Part shown: positions 8,897 through 15,374 of the stretch, piece by piece
Numbering within the stretch: position 1 is the first letter of the stretch
How the letters are laid out: each line of letters opens with the position of its first letter
Notes under the pieces: model-generated
What the model was told of the DNA's origin: nothing
Database searches by the model: none
What the model saw: only the letters and a program-made list of their open reading frames with translations
Source: Chloroflexota bacterium
Lineage (GTDB): Bacteria; Chloroflexota; Ktedonobacteria; Ktedonobacterales; Ktedonobacteraceae
Direction: 5' to 3'
Length of the DNA: 15,374 bases
Assembly (NCBI GenBank): GCA_005879655.1
Contig: VBJK01000149.1
Span: 1 to 15,374 of the forward strand
Program-made: the position numbers and the translations under genes

Positions 8897-9433
8897 ATGG
8901 CCCGGGTGGAAACAAAGGAAAGTCCTTGGTCCTTTGAACAAATTTACGACGAATATAAGACGCCCATTTATAACTATGTCTATCATCTCGTAGGGGACCG
9001 CGAACAAGCGGATGACCTGACGCAGGATACATTCTTAAAGGCATTTCGTGCCTTGCCCAAAATGGATGCGAGCTTAAAGTTATCGGCGTGGTTATACCGT
9101 ATTGCAACGAATACGGCATATGATGCGTTACGTCGTAAAAAACTCATTGCGTGGTTGCCCTGGCAGGATCTCGATCATGAACCGGCTGATATCGAGGGCG
9201 CAGACCCGCAAGAAATATATGGGACGACGGAGCTGGTACGTGCAGCCCTCCGTCGTATGCCTCATCAATATAGAGCAGCCTTATTGCTGTATACACAGGA
9301 AGGATTCTCCTATTGTGAAATTGCTCATGCTCTCCATATTGCTGAGAGCGGTGTCAAGATGTATCTTTCTCGTGCACGCCAGTCATTTCGAGAACATTAC
9401 CGGGCCCTGGAGCAGGGAGGTATCATGAAATGA
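8897..9433 (+). CDS. ECF-type RNA polymerase sigma factor, compact form
   Basis: A 178-residue ECF sigma factor of normal family length. Region 2 spans about 12-85 (YHLVGDREQADDLTQDTF and LSAWLYRIATNTAYDALRRK) and region 4 about 112-165, with helix-turn-helix YCEIAHALHIAESGVKMYL. It is a clear paralogue of the factor at 166: most of region 2 is the same or conservatively changed, including the LSAWLYRIA block and the WLP after the arginine/lysine run. The N-terminal extension and Gly/Ser linker of that paralogue are absent. The start ATG has AAGGGA about 10 bases upstream. No full anti-sigma gene follows; instead a sensor protein, histidine kinase and receiver come next in the same direction, so its activity may be governed by phosphorylation signalling or a distant anti-sigma factor. 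Confidence 0.94.
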   Translation: MARVETKESPWSFEQIYDEYKTPIYNYVYHLVGDREQADDLTQDTFLKAFRALPKMDASLKLSAWLYRIATNTAYDALRRKKLIAWLPWQDLDHEPADIEGADPQEIYGTTELVRAALRRMPHQYRAALLLYTQEGFSYCEIAHALHIAESGVKMYLSRARQSFREHYRALEQGGIMK

Positions 9434-9456
9434 AGTGTGCCCGAATGAGGAGGTAG
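9430..9456 (+). other. 8-codon ORF overlapping the sigma stop, possible anti-sigma remnant
   Basis: ATG at 9430 overlaps the sigma stop as ATGA and is ideally placed 9 bases after GGGAGG. It encodes MKCARMRR and then TAG. Zinc-finger anti-sigma factors often begin with Met, one residue and Cys in just this overlapping position, as does the one at 999 (MNC). No zinc-finger His-x3-Cys-x2-Cys follows in any frame. It may be a relic, a coupling leader peptide, or chance. Confidence 0.25.
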
Positions 9457-9497
9457 CTGAAGGCTTATTTGTACCCGACTGTGTTGAGAAAGGTCGT

Positions 9498-10454
9498 ATG
9501 CAATTTACTGTGCGTTCACTTGGAGGCAAACTTGTAGCCTTCGCTACTTTGACGCTCTTGTTGTGTATGGTACTCTTCGCGCTTCTGTCCTGGGGATTAC
9601 TCAGGTTCTATGCAGAGCAGGCGGCGAAAAGCGATGCGCAGGCACACCTTGCGCTTCTTAAACGTGCCTATCAGGCGCATACTACCTCTTTCGTCCATAA
9701 TATGGATATGGTGGCAGGCGATCCCAATGTCGTCAGGCTTGTCGCGCAACCATCGACACCGGCCATTCATGATCAACTCCATGACGTATTGACTCCTCCC
9801 TTTCTTCGTCATCGTCTGACTACCCTGCTTCTTGTTGCTCAAGACCATCACCTATTGGCCCAGATAGGGGATGATGATAGTGGTGCTACGCAAGTTGTTG
9901 CTCTTGTTGACCGGGCTTTACAGAAGGGCATGATGGTCGCTGTACGGCAGATAGCGTTGTCCGATGCGAGCCAACGTTCCAACGACGCTCGTTGGGTGCT
10001 CAGTGTGGTCCTGCCTCTTCATACTGATCAACTCAAAGCGCGCTATGTGCTTTTAGCATCTGAAACCGTTGATGATTATTTCGCGCAAGATTTACTACAA
10101 AGTACAAATACACATGTTATCTTATGCCTTGCAGAACATATTGAGGGAGAAGCTGGCTCTGCAATAAAGAGTCGTATCTCTGCTCAACATATGCCGGATA
10201 ATGCAATCTGTACTGGTAGCGCTGCTCCCTTTATTGTCAACGTTGGTCAGCGCTACCTGATGCTGGCTAGCACGGTGGATGCGCCGTATCAGACTAGTGA
10301 CTCGCCATCACTCGCCGTTGTCGCTGTTGAGCCGTTATTTGGCATCGATGCCCGTAATCCACGTATGCTCTTCATCATTCTTGGCATGGGACTCTTTATT
10401 TTTGCCCTTGGTGTGAGCATCTATACACTCTGCGCCTGGCGCCAAGTTGCCTGA
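9498..10454 (+). CDS. Two-TM membrane sensor protein, apparent N-terminal half of a histidine kinase
   Basis: This 318-residue protein has the input-module layout of a sensor kinase. TM1 is at about 11-35 (LVAFATLTLLLCMVLFALL), an extracytoplasmic domain fills about 36-285, and TM2 is at about 289-312 (MLFIILGMGLFIFALGVSIY). The outside domain has Cache/CHASE4-like stretches, such as TTLLLVAQDHHLLAQIG and WVLSVVLPLH followed by a VLLASETVDDYF segment. The protein stops 6-8 residues after TM2, where a HAMP linker should begin, while the next frame opens in the middle of a HAMP domain. It therefore looks like one half of a split kinase. Start chosen at ATG 9498, preceded by AGAAAGG; a GTG at 9435 just after the sigma stop would add 21 non-membrane residues and is possible. 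Confidence 0.75.
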   Translation: MQFTVRSLGGKLVAFATLTLLLCMVLFALLSWGLLRFYAEQAAKSDAQAHLALLKRAYQAHTTSFVHNMDMVAGDPNVVRLVAQPSTPAIHDQLHDVLTPPFLRHRLTTLLLVAQDHHLLAQIGDDDSGATQVVALVDRALQKGMMVAVRQIALSDASQRSNDARWVLSVVLPLHTDQLKARYVLLASETVDDYFAQDLLQSTNTHVILCLAEHIEGEAGSAIKSRISAQHMPDNAICTGSAAPFIVNVGQRYLMLASTVDAPYQTSDSPSLAVVAVEPLFGIDARNPRMLFIILGMGLFIFALGVSIYTLCAWRQVA

Positions 10455-12048
10455 TACCGACGAGGTGAGTATGTTGGCTTGGTCGTTCAATTTGCTCTCG
10501 GAATCTCTAGAGAGCGAGGGCCAGGCATTGATGGAGGAGATGGGGAAACTTCTGGTAATGAGCGATGCACTGATTGCGACCCTTAATCTGGAACATTTAC
10601 TGGGGGAAATAGTCTCTCGCTTAACCAGCCTGATGAGGGCGAAACACACTTCGCTCCTGCTCTATGGTCGAGATATGCTCACGCCGTGGGCTGTTGCTCA
10701 ATGGGATGACACAGCGCGGCAGGCTGAGTCGAGCAGTGAGAATGATCAAGCATTGCTGCCACCTCATGCCTCTGATACACAATCTTCATCTTATGCAAGA
10801 AGATCCTATGGCAGTGTAACCGTTTACGTAGACCCTGATGGCGACATTACGCTGGCTGTAACAACAAAAATGGCTGCGATTTCTACTCTCCGTAAGAATC
10901 CTGCCAGCGGCAAACGTAATGCGATACGTCCGGTGCGCGCCACCAAACTTGCTCAAATAGAGCAACCTCGTAGGGGACGAAGGACCAGGATTCCACGAGA
11001 GGCATTGCGCGATCTGGATATAAGCTTGGCTCGCATGGCAATACAGCGCGAGAAGATCATCTACGGCGAAGATATTCAAGCTATTTATCAGCAACGCCAG
11101 GATAGCTGGGCACAGCTGGCCCTGGGCTATGACTATCGTTCCATCATTGCCGTGCCACTTATGATTCAGGAGCAAGCAATCGGAGCATTTATTCTCTATG
11201 ATGATCAACCACACCAAATGAGCAGTCGTGATACGTTTTTGCTAAGTACAGCAGCAAATCAGGCATCAATGGCTATTCAAAATGCCTTGCTCTTTGCCGA
11301 AGTCAAAGAGAAGAATGCAGCGCTTGAACGAGCCAATCACTTAAAATCGCAATTTCTAGCCAATGTCACCCATGAGTTACGTACTCCCTTACACAGCATT
11401 ATCAGCTATGGTGCGTTAATATTAGAGGGGTTTGTTGAGGGAGAACTAACACAAGAGCAAGAAGAGCATATTCAGTTTATTGTAAGGCGAGCGGAGGATC
11501 TCTCGCATCTGGTCGATGATATGCTTGATCTCTCGAAGATCGAGGCCGACCGTATCGAGGTGAAGCTTGAACCACTGGAGTTGCGAGCTTGCTTAACAGA
11601 GGTGGTGAATCAGTTAAAGCCTATGGCAAACAACAAAGGGTTATCACTCACATTAGAGATAACTGATAGAATCCCCAAGGTGATGGCTGATGGACATCGC
11701 ATACGTCAGGTAGTAATCAATCTGGTCTCAAATGCCCTCAAATTCACAGAGAAAGGTGGCGTGACTATCCGCTGTACATTGATGAATGGTGCCGAGATGG
11801 TCGTTATTTCCGTCACCGACACTGGTATAGGTATCTCGCCAGCGGCGCTGGGCTATATTTTCGAGGCATTTCGCCAAGCGGATGGCAGTACCACACGACG
11901 CTTTGGCGGTACAGGTCTCGGCTTGACCATTGCCAAAAAGCTCATTGAGCTACAAGGCGGAGATGTCGCTGTAGAAAGCGTACCAGGCGAAGGCTCAACC
12001 TTCTCGCTCACGTTGCCAGTCGTGCCATCCCTCAAAACAAACGTGTAG
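10447..12048 (+). CDS. Histidine kinase with partial HAMP, GAF, HisKA and HATPase domains
   Basis: The first residues, TDEVSMLAWSFNLLSE, match the second helix of a HAMP domain (pattern DE-x-x-x-L-A-x-x-F-N); the first HAMP helix is missing. A GAF-like sensor domain covers about 37-285 but is interrupted by a ~100-residue polar, basic insert (about 92-188). HisKA follows with the phospho-acceptor His at about 309 in FLANVTHELRTPLHSI. The ATPase domain shows the N box (INLVSNALKF, about 424-433), G1 (DTGIGI, about 458) and G2 (GGTGLGL, about 487). The transfer domain is complete, so kinase activity is expected. The frame starts at TTG 10447 without a good ribosome site; ATG 10471, closely preceded by GAGGTG, is a better initiator and would give a soluble kinase lacking any membrane anchor. 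It overlaps the sensor gene in another frame and is followed by a receiver. Confidence 0.88.
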   Translation: MPDTDEVSMLAWSFNLLSESLESEGQALMEEMGKLLVMSDALIATLNLEHLLGEIVSRLTSLMRAKHTSLLLYGRDMLTPWAVAQWDDTARQAESSSENDQALLPPHASDTQSSSYARRSYGSVTVYVDPDGDITLAVTTKMAAISTLRKNPASGKRNAIRPVRATKLAQIEQPRRGRRTRIPREALRDLDISLARMAIQREKIIYGEDIQAIYQQRQDSWAQLALGYDYRSIIAVPLMIQEQAIGAFILYDDQPHQMSSRDTFLLSTAANQASMAIQNALLFAEVKEKNAALERANHLKSQFLANVTHELRTPLHSIISYGALILEGFVEGELTQEQEEHIQFIVRRAEDLSHLVDDMLDLSKIEADRIEVKLEPLELRACLTEVVNQLKPMANNKGLSLTLEITDRIPKVMADGHRIRQVVINLVSNALKFTEKGGVTIRCTLMNGAEMVVISVTDTGIGISPAALGYIFEAFRQADGSTTRRFGGTGLGLTIAKKLIELQGGDVAVESVPGEGSTFSLTLPVVPSLKTNV

Positions 12049-12103
12049 ATGTTGCTATCTATGAATCAAAGATATTAGTTCTAGTATTGAGAGAGATGTT
12101 TTT

Positions 12104-12499
12104 ATGAGCACACCATCACAACTTACGCGACCAAAAACGATTCTGGTCGTTGAAAATGAAGTATCTAATCGTATTCTTATTGAGCGTGTCCTGTCAACGC
12201 GTGGCTTTCGTTGTCTACCAGCTTCTAATGGCAAAGAAGCCCTGGCCATTCTCGACCATGAGCAGGTAGATCTTATTCTTACCGACCTCTCTATGCCGGT
12301 GCTTGACGGGTACCGCACAACGCAATTGATTCGTGCCCGTCCGGGACTTGCCAATGTACCGATTGTTGCCGTCACTGCATTTGCACTTAATGATGAAGGT
12401 GAAGCTGCACGGCAGATCGGCTGTACAGAATATCTAACGAAGCCATTCAAGCCCCGGCAGCTCTTGGAAGTGGTTGACCGTTTACTGGCTCAGGACTGA
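12104..12499 (+). CDS. Single-domain response regulator (CheY-like receiver)
   Basis: A 131-residue stand-alone receiver with no output domain. The phospho-acceptor is D61 in ILTDLSMPVLDGY, with the switch Thr at about 91 (VAVTAF) and the conserved Lys at about 113 (YLTKPFKP). The N-terminal acidic pocket is unusual: most relatives read VEDN or VDDE, while here it is VENE, so the second acidic position, a direct magnesium ligand in CheY, is Asn18. The neighbouring Glu19 might compensate. It lies 55 bases after the kinase and is its likely partner. Without a DNA-binding domain it should act by protein contact, perhaps on the sigma factor at the head of the cluster or as a phosphorelay carrier. 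GAGAGA lies shortly before the ATG. Confidence 0.92.
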   Translation: MSTPSQLTRPKTILVVENEVSNRILIERVLSTRGFRCLPASNGKEALAILDHEQVDLILTDLSMPVLDGYRTTQLIRARPGLANVPIVAVTAFALNDEGEAARQIGCTEYLTKPFKPRQLLEVVDRLLAQD

Positions 12500-12594
12500 G
12501 CTGACGAAAGGTCGCTCTTGCTAGCCCTGCTTGATCCTATGTTACATAATATAGCTTGCAAAGCCTATTTTGGTAGAGAAAAGCGGGTACACAA

Positions 12595-14112
12595 ATGGAA
12601 GTTCAATTTGTAACACAACCTTTACAAGATATAAAAACTGATGCACTAGTGATTGGAGCAGCATACAAAACATCCAAAGATGGTGAAAGTAGTGTTCTGC
12701 TATCCACAACTGCAACAACAGTAGATACGCTGCTGAACGGACTGGTGAGTGAGCGTTCTGCCGCAGGTGAGTTTAAGGGGAGTATCGGCCAAATATTGAC
12801 GATCTACCCGATGGGGAAGCTGGCGGCCCAAAGAATCATTGTTGTAGGGCTAGGTGCTCAGGCCAAAGTCGATGTCCCGTCGATGCAGTGGGCCAGCGCT
12901 ATCGTTGCTCGTCACTTACAGAGCACGGGAGCGCAACACATCGTGATGGCCTTGCAGTGGGAGACAGAGCAATTTTCTCTCAGCCAGGGAGTGCAGGCTC
13001 AGGTAGAGGGCGTCCTGCTTGGGAGCTATGCATTCCGCAAATATCAGCACAATAGCGAGAAAAATAGTAAAAATATCACACAACTGCATATCTTTGTAGA
13101 TAGTGCAGAAAAAGCAGACCTCGCATACGCCATTCACAAAGGGCAGGCGCTCGCCCAAGGCACCAATTTTGCCCGCGACCTGGTCAATGAGCCGCCTTGT
13201 GTGCTCACGCCAAAGGAACTGGCGAACCGAGCTAGTACCATGGCTAGGGATTTCGGTCTGGAATGTGAAATATGGGAGAAAGAAAAAATACAAGAGCTAC
13301 GTATGGGGGGCCTGTTAGCCGTCTCCCAAGGTAGTGCAGAGCCGCCATACTTCATCATCCTACGCTATCGTGGCGCACCTGAGAGTACTGAGAAAGGTCT
13401 GGCGCTGGTCGGCAAAGGCATTACCTTTGATACGGGCGGTATTTCGATCAAGCCAGCTGAGCGCATGGACGAGATGAAAGGCGATATGGGTGGTGCCGCC
13501 GCTGTACTCGGTGCGATGCATGCCATCGCTGAACTCAAACCACAGACCAATGTCACGGCCTTTGTTCCCACCTGTGAGAATATGCCGAGCGGTACCGCAT
13601 ATCGTCCGGGGGACATTGTGCGTATCATGAATGGCAAAACCGTAGAGATTGTCAATACTGATGCCGAAGGACGCCTCATTCTGGCTGACGCGCTGTCATA
13701 TGCGACTCAAGAAGGGTTCTCGCCCATCATCGATCTGGCAACGCTGACTGGTGCTGTAGTCGTTGCCCTCGGCCATACCATGACAGGACTTTTCAGTAAC
13801 GATGAGCCGCTCACTAATGAGATTGTCGCGGCAGGTCGTACAGTTGGTGAGAAGTTCTGGCCAATGCCGATGGACGATGAATATCAAGAGTCCATTAAGA
13901 GTGATATTGCTGATATAAAGCAAACCGGCGGGCGGCCAGCTGCCTCTATCACTGCTGCTAAAATACTAGAGCATTTTGTTGGTTCTGCTAAGTGGGCGCA
14001 TCTGGATATTGCTGGGACGAGCTATGTCGATAGCAAAAAGCCCCATCAGGAGAAGGGGGCGACGGGCGTGGGTGTGCGTACGTTGACGGAGTTGGTGTTG
14101 TCGCGGTTGTAG
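12595..14112 (+). CDS. pepA: Leucyl aminopeptidase, M17 family
   Basis: Cytosolic dimetal aminopeptidase that removes N-terminal residues, preferably Leu, from peptides and usually forms hexamers. The 505-residue length is normal. The N-terminal macro-like domain covers about 1-165. The catalytic domain shows the metal and active-site residues in order: K274 and D279 in VGKGITFDTGG, K286 in ISIKP, D297 in MKGDMGG, and the family signature NTDAEGRL (about 354-361) with the paired Asp and Glu and the catalytic Arg. In some bacteria PepA also binds DNA; nothing here tests that. It starts 95 bases after the receiver, enough for its own promoter, though no clear -35/-10 pair was seen, and the ribosome site is weak. 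It ends just before a complex inverted repeat. Confidence 0.96.
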   Translation: MEVQFVTQPLQDIKTDALVIGAAYKTSKDGESSVLLSTTATTVDTLLNGLVSERSAAGEFKGSIGQILTIYPMGKLAAQRIIVVGLGAQAKVDVPSMQWASAIVARHLQSTGAQHIVMALQWETEQFSLSQGVQAQVEGVLLGSYAFRKYQHNSEKNSKNITQLHIFVDSAEKADLAYAIHKGQALAQGTNFARDLVNEPPCVLTPKELANRASTMARDFGLECEIWEKEKIQELRMGGLLAVSQGSAEPPYFIILRYRGAPESTEKGLALVGKGITFDTGGISIKPAERMDEMKGDMGGAAAVLGAMHAIAELKPQTNVTAFVPTCENMPSGTAYRPGDIVRIMNGKTVEIVNTDAEGRLILADALSYATQEGFSPIIDLATLTGAVVVALGHTMTGLFSNDEPLTNEIVAAGRTVGEKFWPMPMDDEYQESIKSDIADIKQTGGRPAASITAAKILEHFVGSAKWAHLDIAGTSYVDSKKPHQEKGATGVGVRTLTELVLSRL

Positions 14113-14120
14113 GCTTTTTG

Positions 14121-14188
14121 CTTATCGCAGGGAGAAGAAGCGCGTAGCCGTGCCATTGGTGGTAGCGCTATGCGCTTCTTCTGATAAG
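14121..14188. repeat. Long imperfect hairpin between pepA and the small convergent gene
   Basis: CTTATC (14121-14126) plus AGAAGAAGCGC (14133-14143) pair with the continuous arm GCGCTTCTTCTGATAAG (14172-14188); six bases, GCAGGG, bulge on the left. That gives 17 base pairs around a 28-base loop. It begins 8 bases past the pepA stop and covers the last codons of the minus-strand gene, so it could act as a two-way terminator, although no T-run follows on either side. A shorter GC-rich stem, CCCCTGC/GCAGGGG, lies next to it at 14204-14223. Confidence 0.55.
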
Positions 14189-14409
14189 AGAAACTGATGA
14201 AGCCCCCTGCTCCATTGCAGGGGACTGAGGAGCAGTATCTTAGCTTCAGCTACCATACGATCTCTTGTTGCTATCCAGTTGCTACCCACAACTGTTCCAG
14301 CTTCAAGCTGTTTCATGAGGTCAAGAGCATCATGCAAGACTTCTGTTAATTGGTGCACATTTTTCTTTGCAGCTACTTGCTCTCTCGGTAGAGCTACTTC
14401 ATGACTCAT
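14122..14409 (-). CDS. Small hypothetical protein
   Basis: A 95-residue protein that I do not recognise. The N-terminal two thirds are hydrophilic and probably helical (HQLTEVLHDALDLMKQLEAG), with no signal peptide, membrane segment, Cys pair or known motif. The start ATG 14409 is well supported by AAGGAAGG 8-9 bases upstream; the frame could extend to ATG 14433 but without a site. It is convergent with pepA and divergent from the HTH regulator at 14609, and its 5' region overlaps that gene's promoter, so the regulator might control it. The final ~25 codons run through two stable hairpins and look compositionally odd, so the C-terminus may be read-through into terminator DNA, or the gene may be younger than its neighbours. 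Moderate confidence that it is translated. Confidence 0.5.
   Translation of the reverse strand: MSHEVALPREQVAAKKNVHQLTEVLHDALDLMKQLEAGTVVGSNWIATRDRMVAEAKILLLSPLQWSRGLHQFLLSEEAHSATTNGTATRFFSLR
14204..14223. repeat. GC-rich 7-bp hairpin inside the small gene
   Basis: CCCCTGC (14204-14210) and GCAGGGG (14217-14223) form a perfect stem around a 6-base loop, extendable by AG/CT after one mismatch. It is coding sequence of the minus-strand small gene. With the larger neighbouring hairpin it may form part of the end signal for pepA transcripts. Confidence 0.35.
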
Positions 14410-14472
14410 TATTTCATCCTTCCTTAAAATCATAGTGAGACAATACCTGAATCCCCACTTTCTTATGTACTA

Positions 14473-14502
14473 TTGTCAAAACTAATGACACACATATATA
14501 AT
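14473..14502 (+). promoter_or_regulatory. Strong sigma-70-like promoter of the HTH regulator
   Basis: TTGTCA at 14473-14478 (5 of 6 to TTGACA) and TATAAT at 14497-14502 (6 of 6) are separated by 18 bases on the plus strand. Transcription would begin near 14509, about 100 bases before the regulator's ATG. The minus strand of the same -35 region reads TTGACA in the direction of the small gene, but no matching -10 was seen there. Confidence 0.65.
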
Positions 14503-14608
14503 ATTCACGGTAAATCTATGGTTATTATGATTGAAAGCTGTACGAAAGTGAAGGTCATATTTCGCCGTCTCTATGGCAAGTAAGGTAAGGCATTTAGGAG
14601 GCCAAATT

Positions 14609-15374
14609 ATGCCACATAGAAAACCCAAGCCACGTTTTATAACTCCGTTGTCGCTAGCACTTACAGAATATTTAAATGCACATCCTATGAGCCAGCTAGA
14701 CCTTGCTGAATACTTGAATATCGGAGAACGTACCTTGCGCCGATACAAGAACGGCGAGGATGTTTTGACCGACATAAAAGAACTCAAGCGAATTGCTGAA
14801 CTGTTGGAGATAGAGCCTGAGAAGTTTGGGGTAGCAACGTCGCTCTCTCTCCCCCTTACTCCTGATGAGATTGACACGTCTATAGATCATGCATGGAGAC
14901 TAATCAATGCACAGAGATGCTACGAAGCAAACATCCTAGCTGATAAATTAATACGTGACATAAATAATCTAATACAGACAGAAGATGCCACATTGCTGAG
15001 AAAGCTTGCCCATGCTCGACATGTCACTGGCTTTATTAAAAGCCATATCACACGGGCCGATGAAACGGCTATTCCATTCTCTCACTATCAGGAAATGGAA
15101 CGGATAGCACGCATTTTAGGCGACCAAACATTAATTAACGTTGCATTTACCTACGAGGGTGATATGCTCCAGCGTGGTGGGAAAATTGAAGAAAGTATAC
15201 AGTATCTAGAAGCGGCTAGAGACACAACACCTTTGGCTGATGTGTCAGCCAGAGGAAATGGCATTCAGTTATTGGGACGTGCTTACTTCAGAGCCGGACG
15301 GTTAGCAGACTTTGAACAAGCCATAAAAGAGGCAGAGGCACTGGCCCACGATCCCTCTATGGACGACTCAGCGA
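14609..15374 (+). CDS. HTH (XRE-like) regulator with C-terminal helical repeats, truncated by window end
   Basis: An open frame runs from ATG 14609 to the window edge (255 codons) with no stop. The start is strongly supported by GGAGG 7 bases upstream and by a near-consensus promoter. Residues about 27-72 form a helix-turn-helix: MSQLDLAEYLNIGERTLRRY is the recognition part, followed by a KELKRIAELLEIEPEKFG segment typical of XRE/Cro-like domains. From about residue 90 on the protein is helical, and later parts (ARGNGIQLLGRAYFRAGRLA, with YEGDMLQRGGKIEESIQYLE before it) look like TPR units. HTH-TPR proteins often respond to a peptide or small-molecule signal, but no target is visible. The divergent small gene shares its upstream region and may be regulated by it. 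Confidence 0.82.
   Translation, partial: MPHRKPKPRFITPLSLALTEYLNAHPMSQLDLAEYLNIGERTLRRYKNGEDVLTDIKELKRIAELLEIEPEKFGVATSLSLPLTPDEIDTSIDHAWRLINAQRCYEANILADKLIRDINNLIQTEDATLLRKLAHARHVTGFIKSHITRADETAIPFSHYQEMERIARILGDQTLINVAFTYEGDMLQRGGKIEESIQYLEAARDTTPLADVSARGNGIQLLGRAYFRAGRLADFEQAIKEAEALAHDPSMDDSA

Noticed and set aside
10405..10454. Programmed ribosomal frameshift joining sensor and kinase
   Set aside because: No slippery heptamer or downstream structure is evident, and a frameshift alone would still leave the first HAMP helix missing.
10786..11217. 143-codon minus-strand frame within the kinase gene
   Set aside because: Overlaps the GAF insert and GAF core on the other strand; composition fits an accidental open frame.
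12055..12450. 131-codon minus-strand frame opposite the receiver gene
   Set aside because: The receiver on the plus strand has all key residues; this frame is Arg/Ser-rich shadow sequence.

Overview
The window looks like chromosomal DNA from a mid-GC bacterium. The combination of ECF sigma factors with a zinc-finger anti-sigma partner, GAF/HisKA kinases, a short archaeal/Thermotoga-type S-adenosylhomocysteinase next to metK and a PfkB kinase, and an HTH-plus-helical-repeat regulator suggests Chloroflexota, most likely Ktedonobacteria. That placement is inferred from gene content and style; no marker gene here proves it. I see no rRNA, tRNA, CRISPR array, transposase, phage gene or recognisable riboswitch.

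Layout. (1) 166-2885, plus strand: a large ECF sigma factor, overlapped by 4 bases by a membrane zinc-finger anti-sigma factor with a long external domain. (2) 2882-8525, minus strand: an acyl-CoA dehydrogenase with its own promoter and operator-like palindrome, then a methionine-cycle cluster transcribed as HD-domain protein, PfkB kinase, ahcY, metK, closed by a perfect 19-bp hairpin. (3) 8526-8896: divergent control region with inverted and repeated octamers. (4) 8897-12499, plus strand: a second, compact ECF sigma factor, a two-TM sensor protein, a GAF histidine kinase and a stand-alone receiver. The sensor and kinase look like one gene split in different frames at the HAMP domain. (5) 12595-14112: leucyl aminopeptidase pepA. 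(6) 14122-14409, minus strand: a small unknown gene. (7) 14609 to the end: an HTH regulator with TPR-like repeats, cut by the window edge.

How it works together. metK makes SAM, ahcY removes the SAH left by methyl transfer, and the adjacent PfkB kinase may dispose of the adenosine released, pulling the SAH reaction forward. The two sigma factors are close paralogues but differ in their partners: the first has a normal anti-sigma factor, while the second sits with a sensor kinase and receiver and keeps only an 8-codon ORF at the place where an anti-sigma gene would start.

The most interesting part is region 4: an ECF sigma factor apparently tied to two-component signalling, with a broken or reorganised transmembrane kinase.
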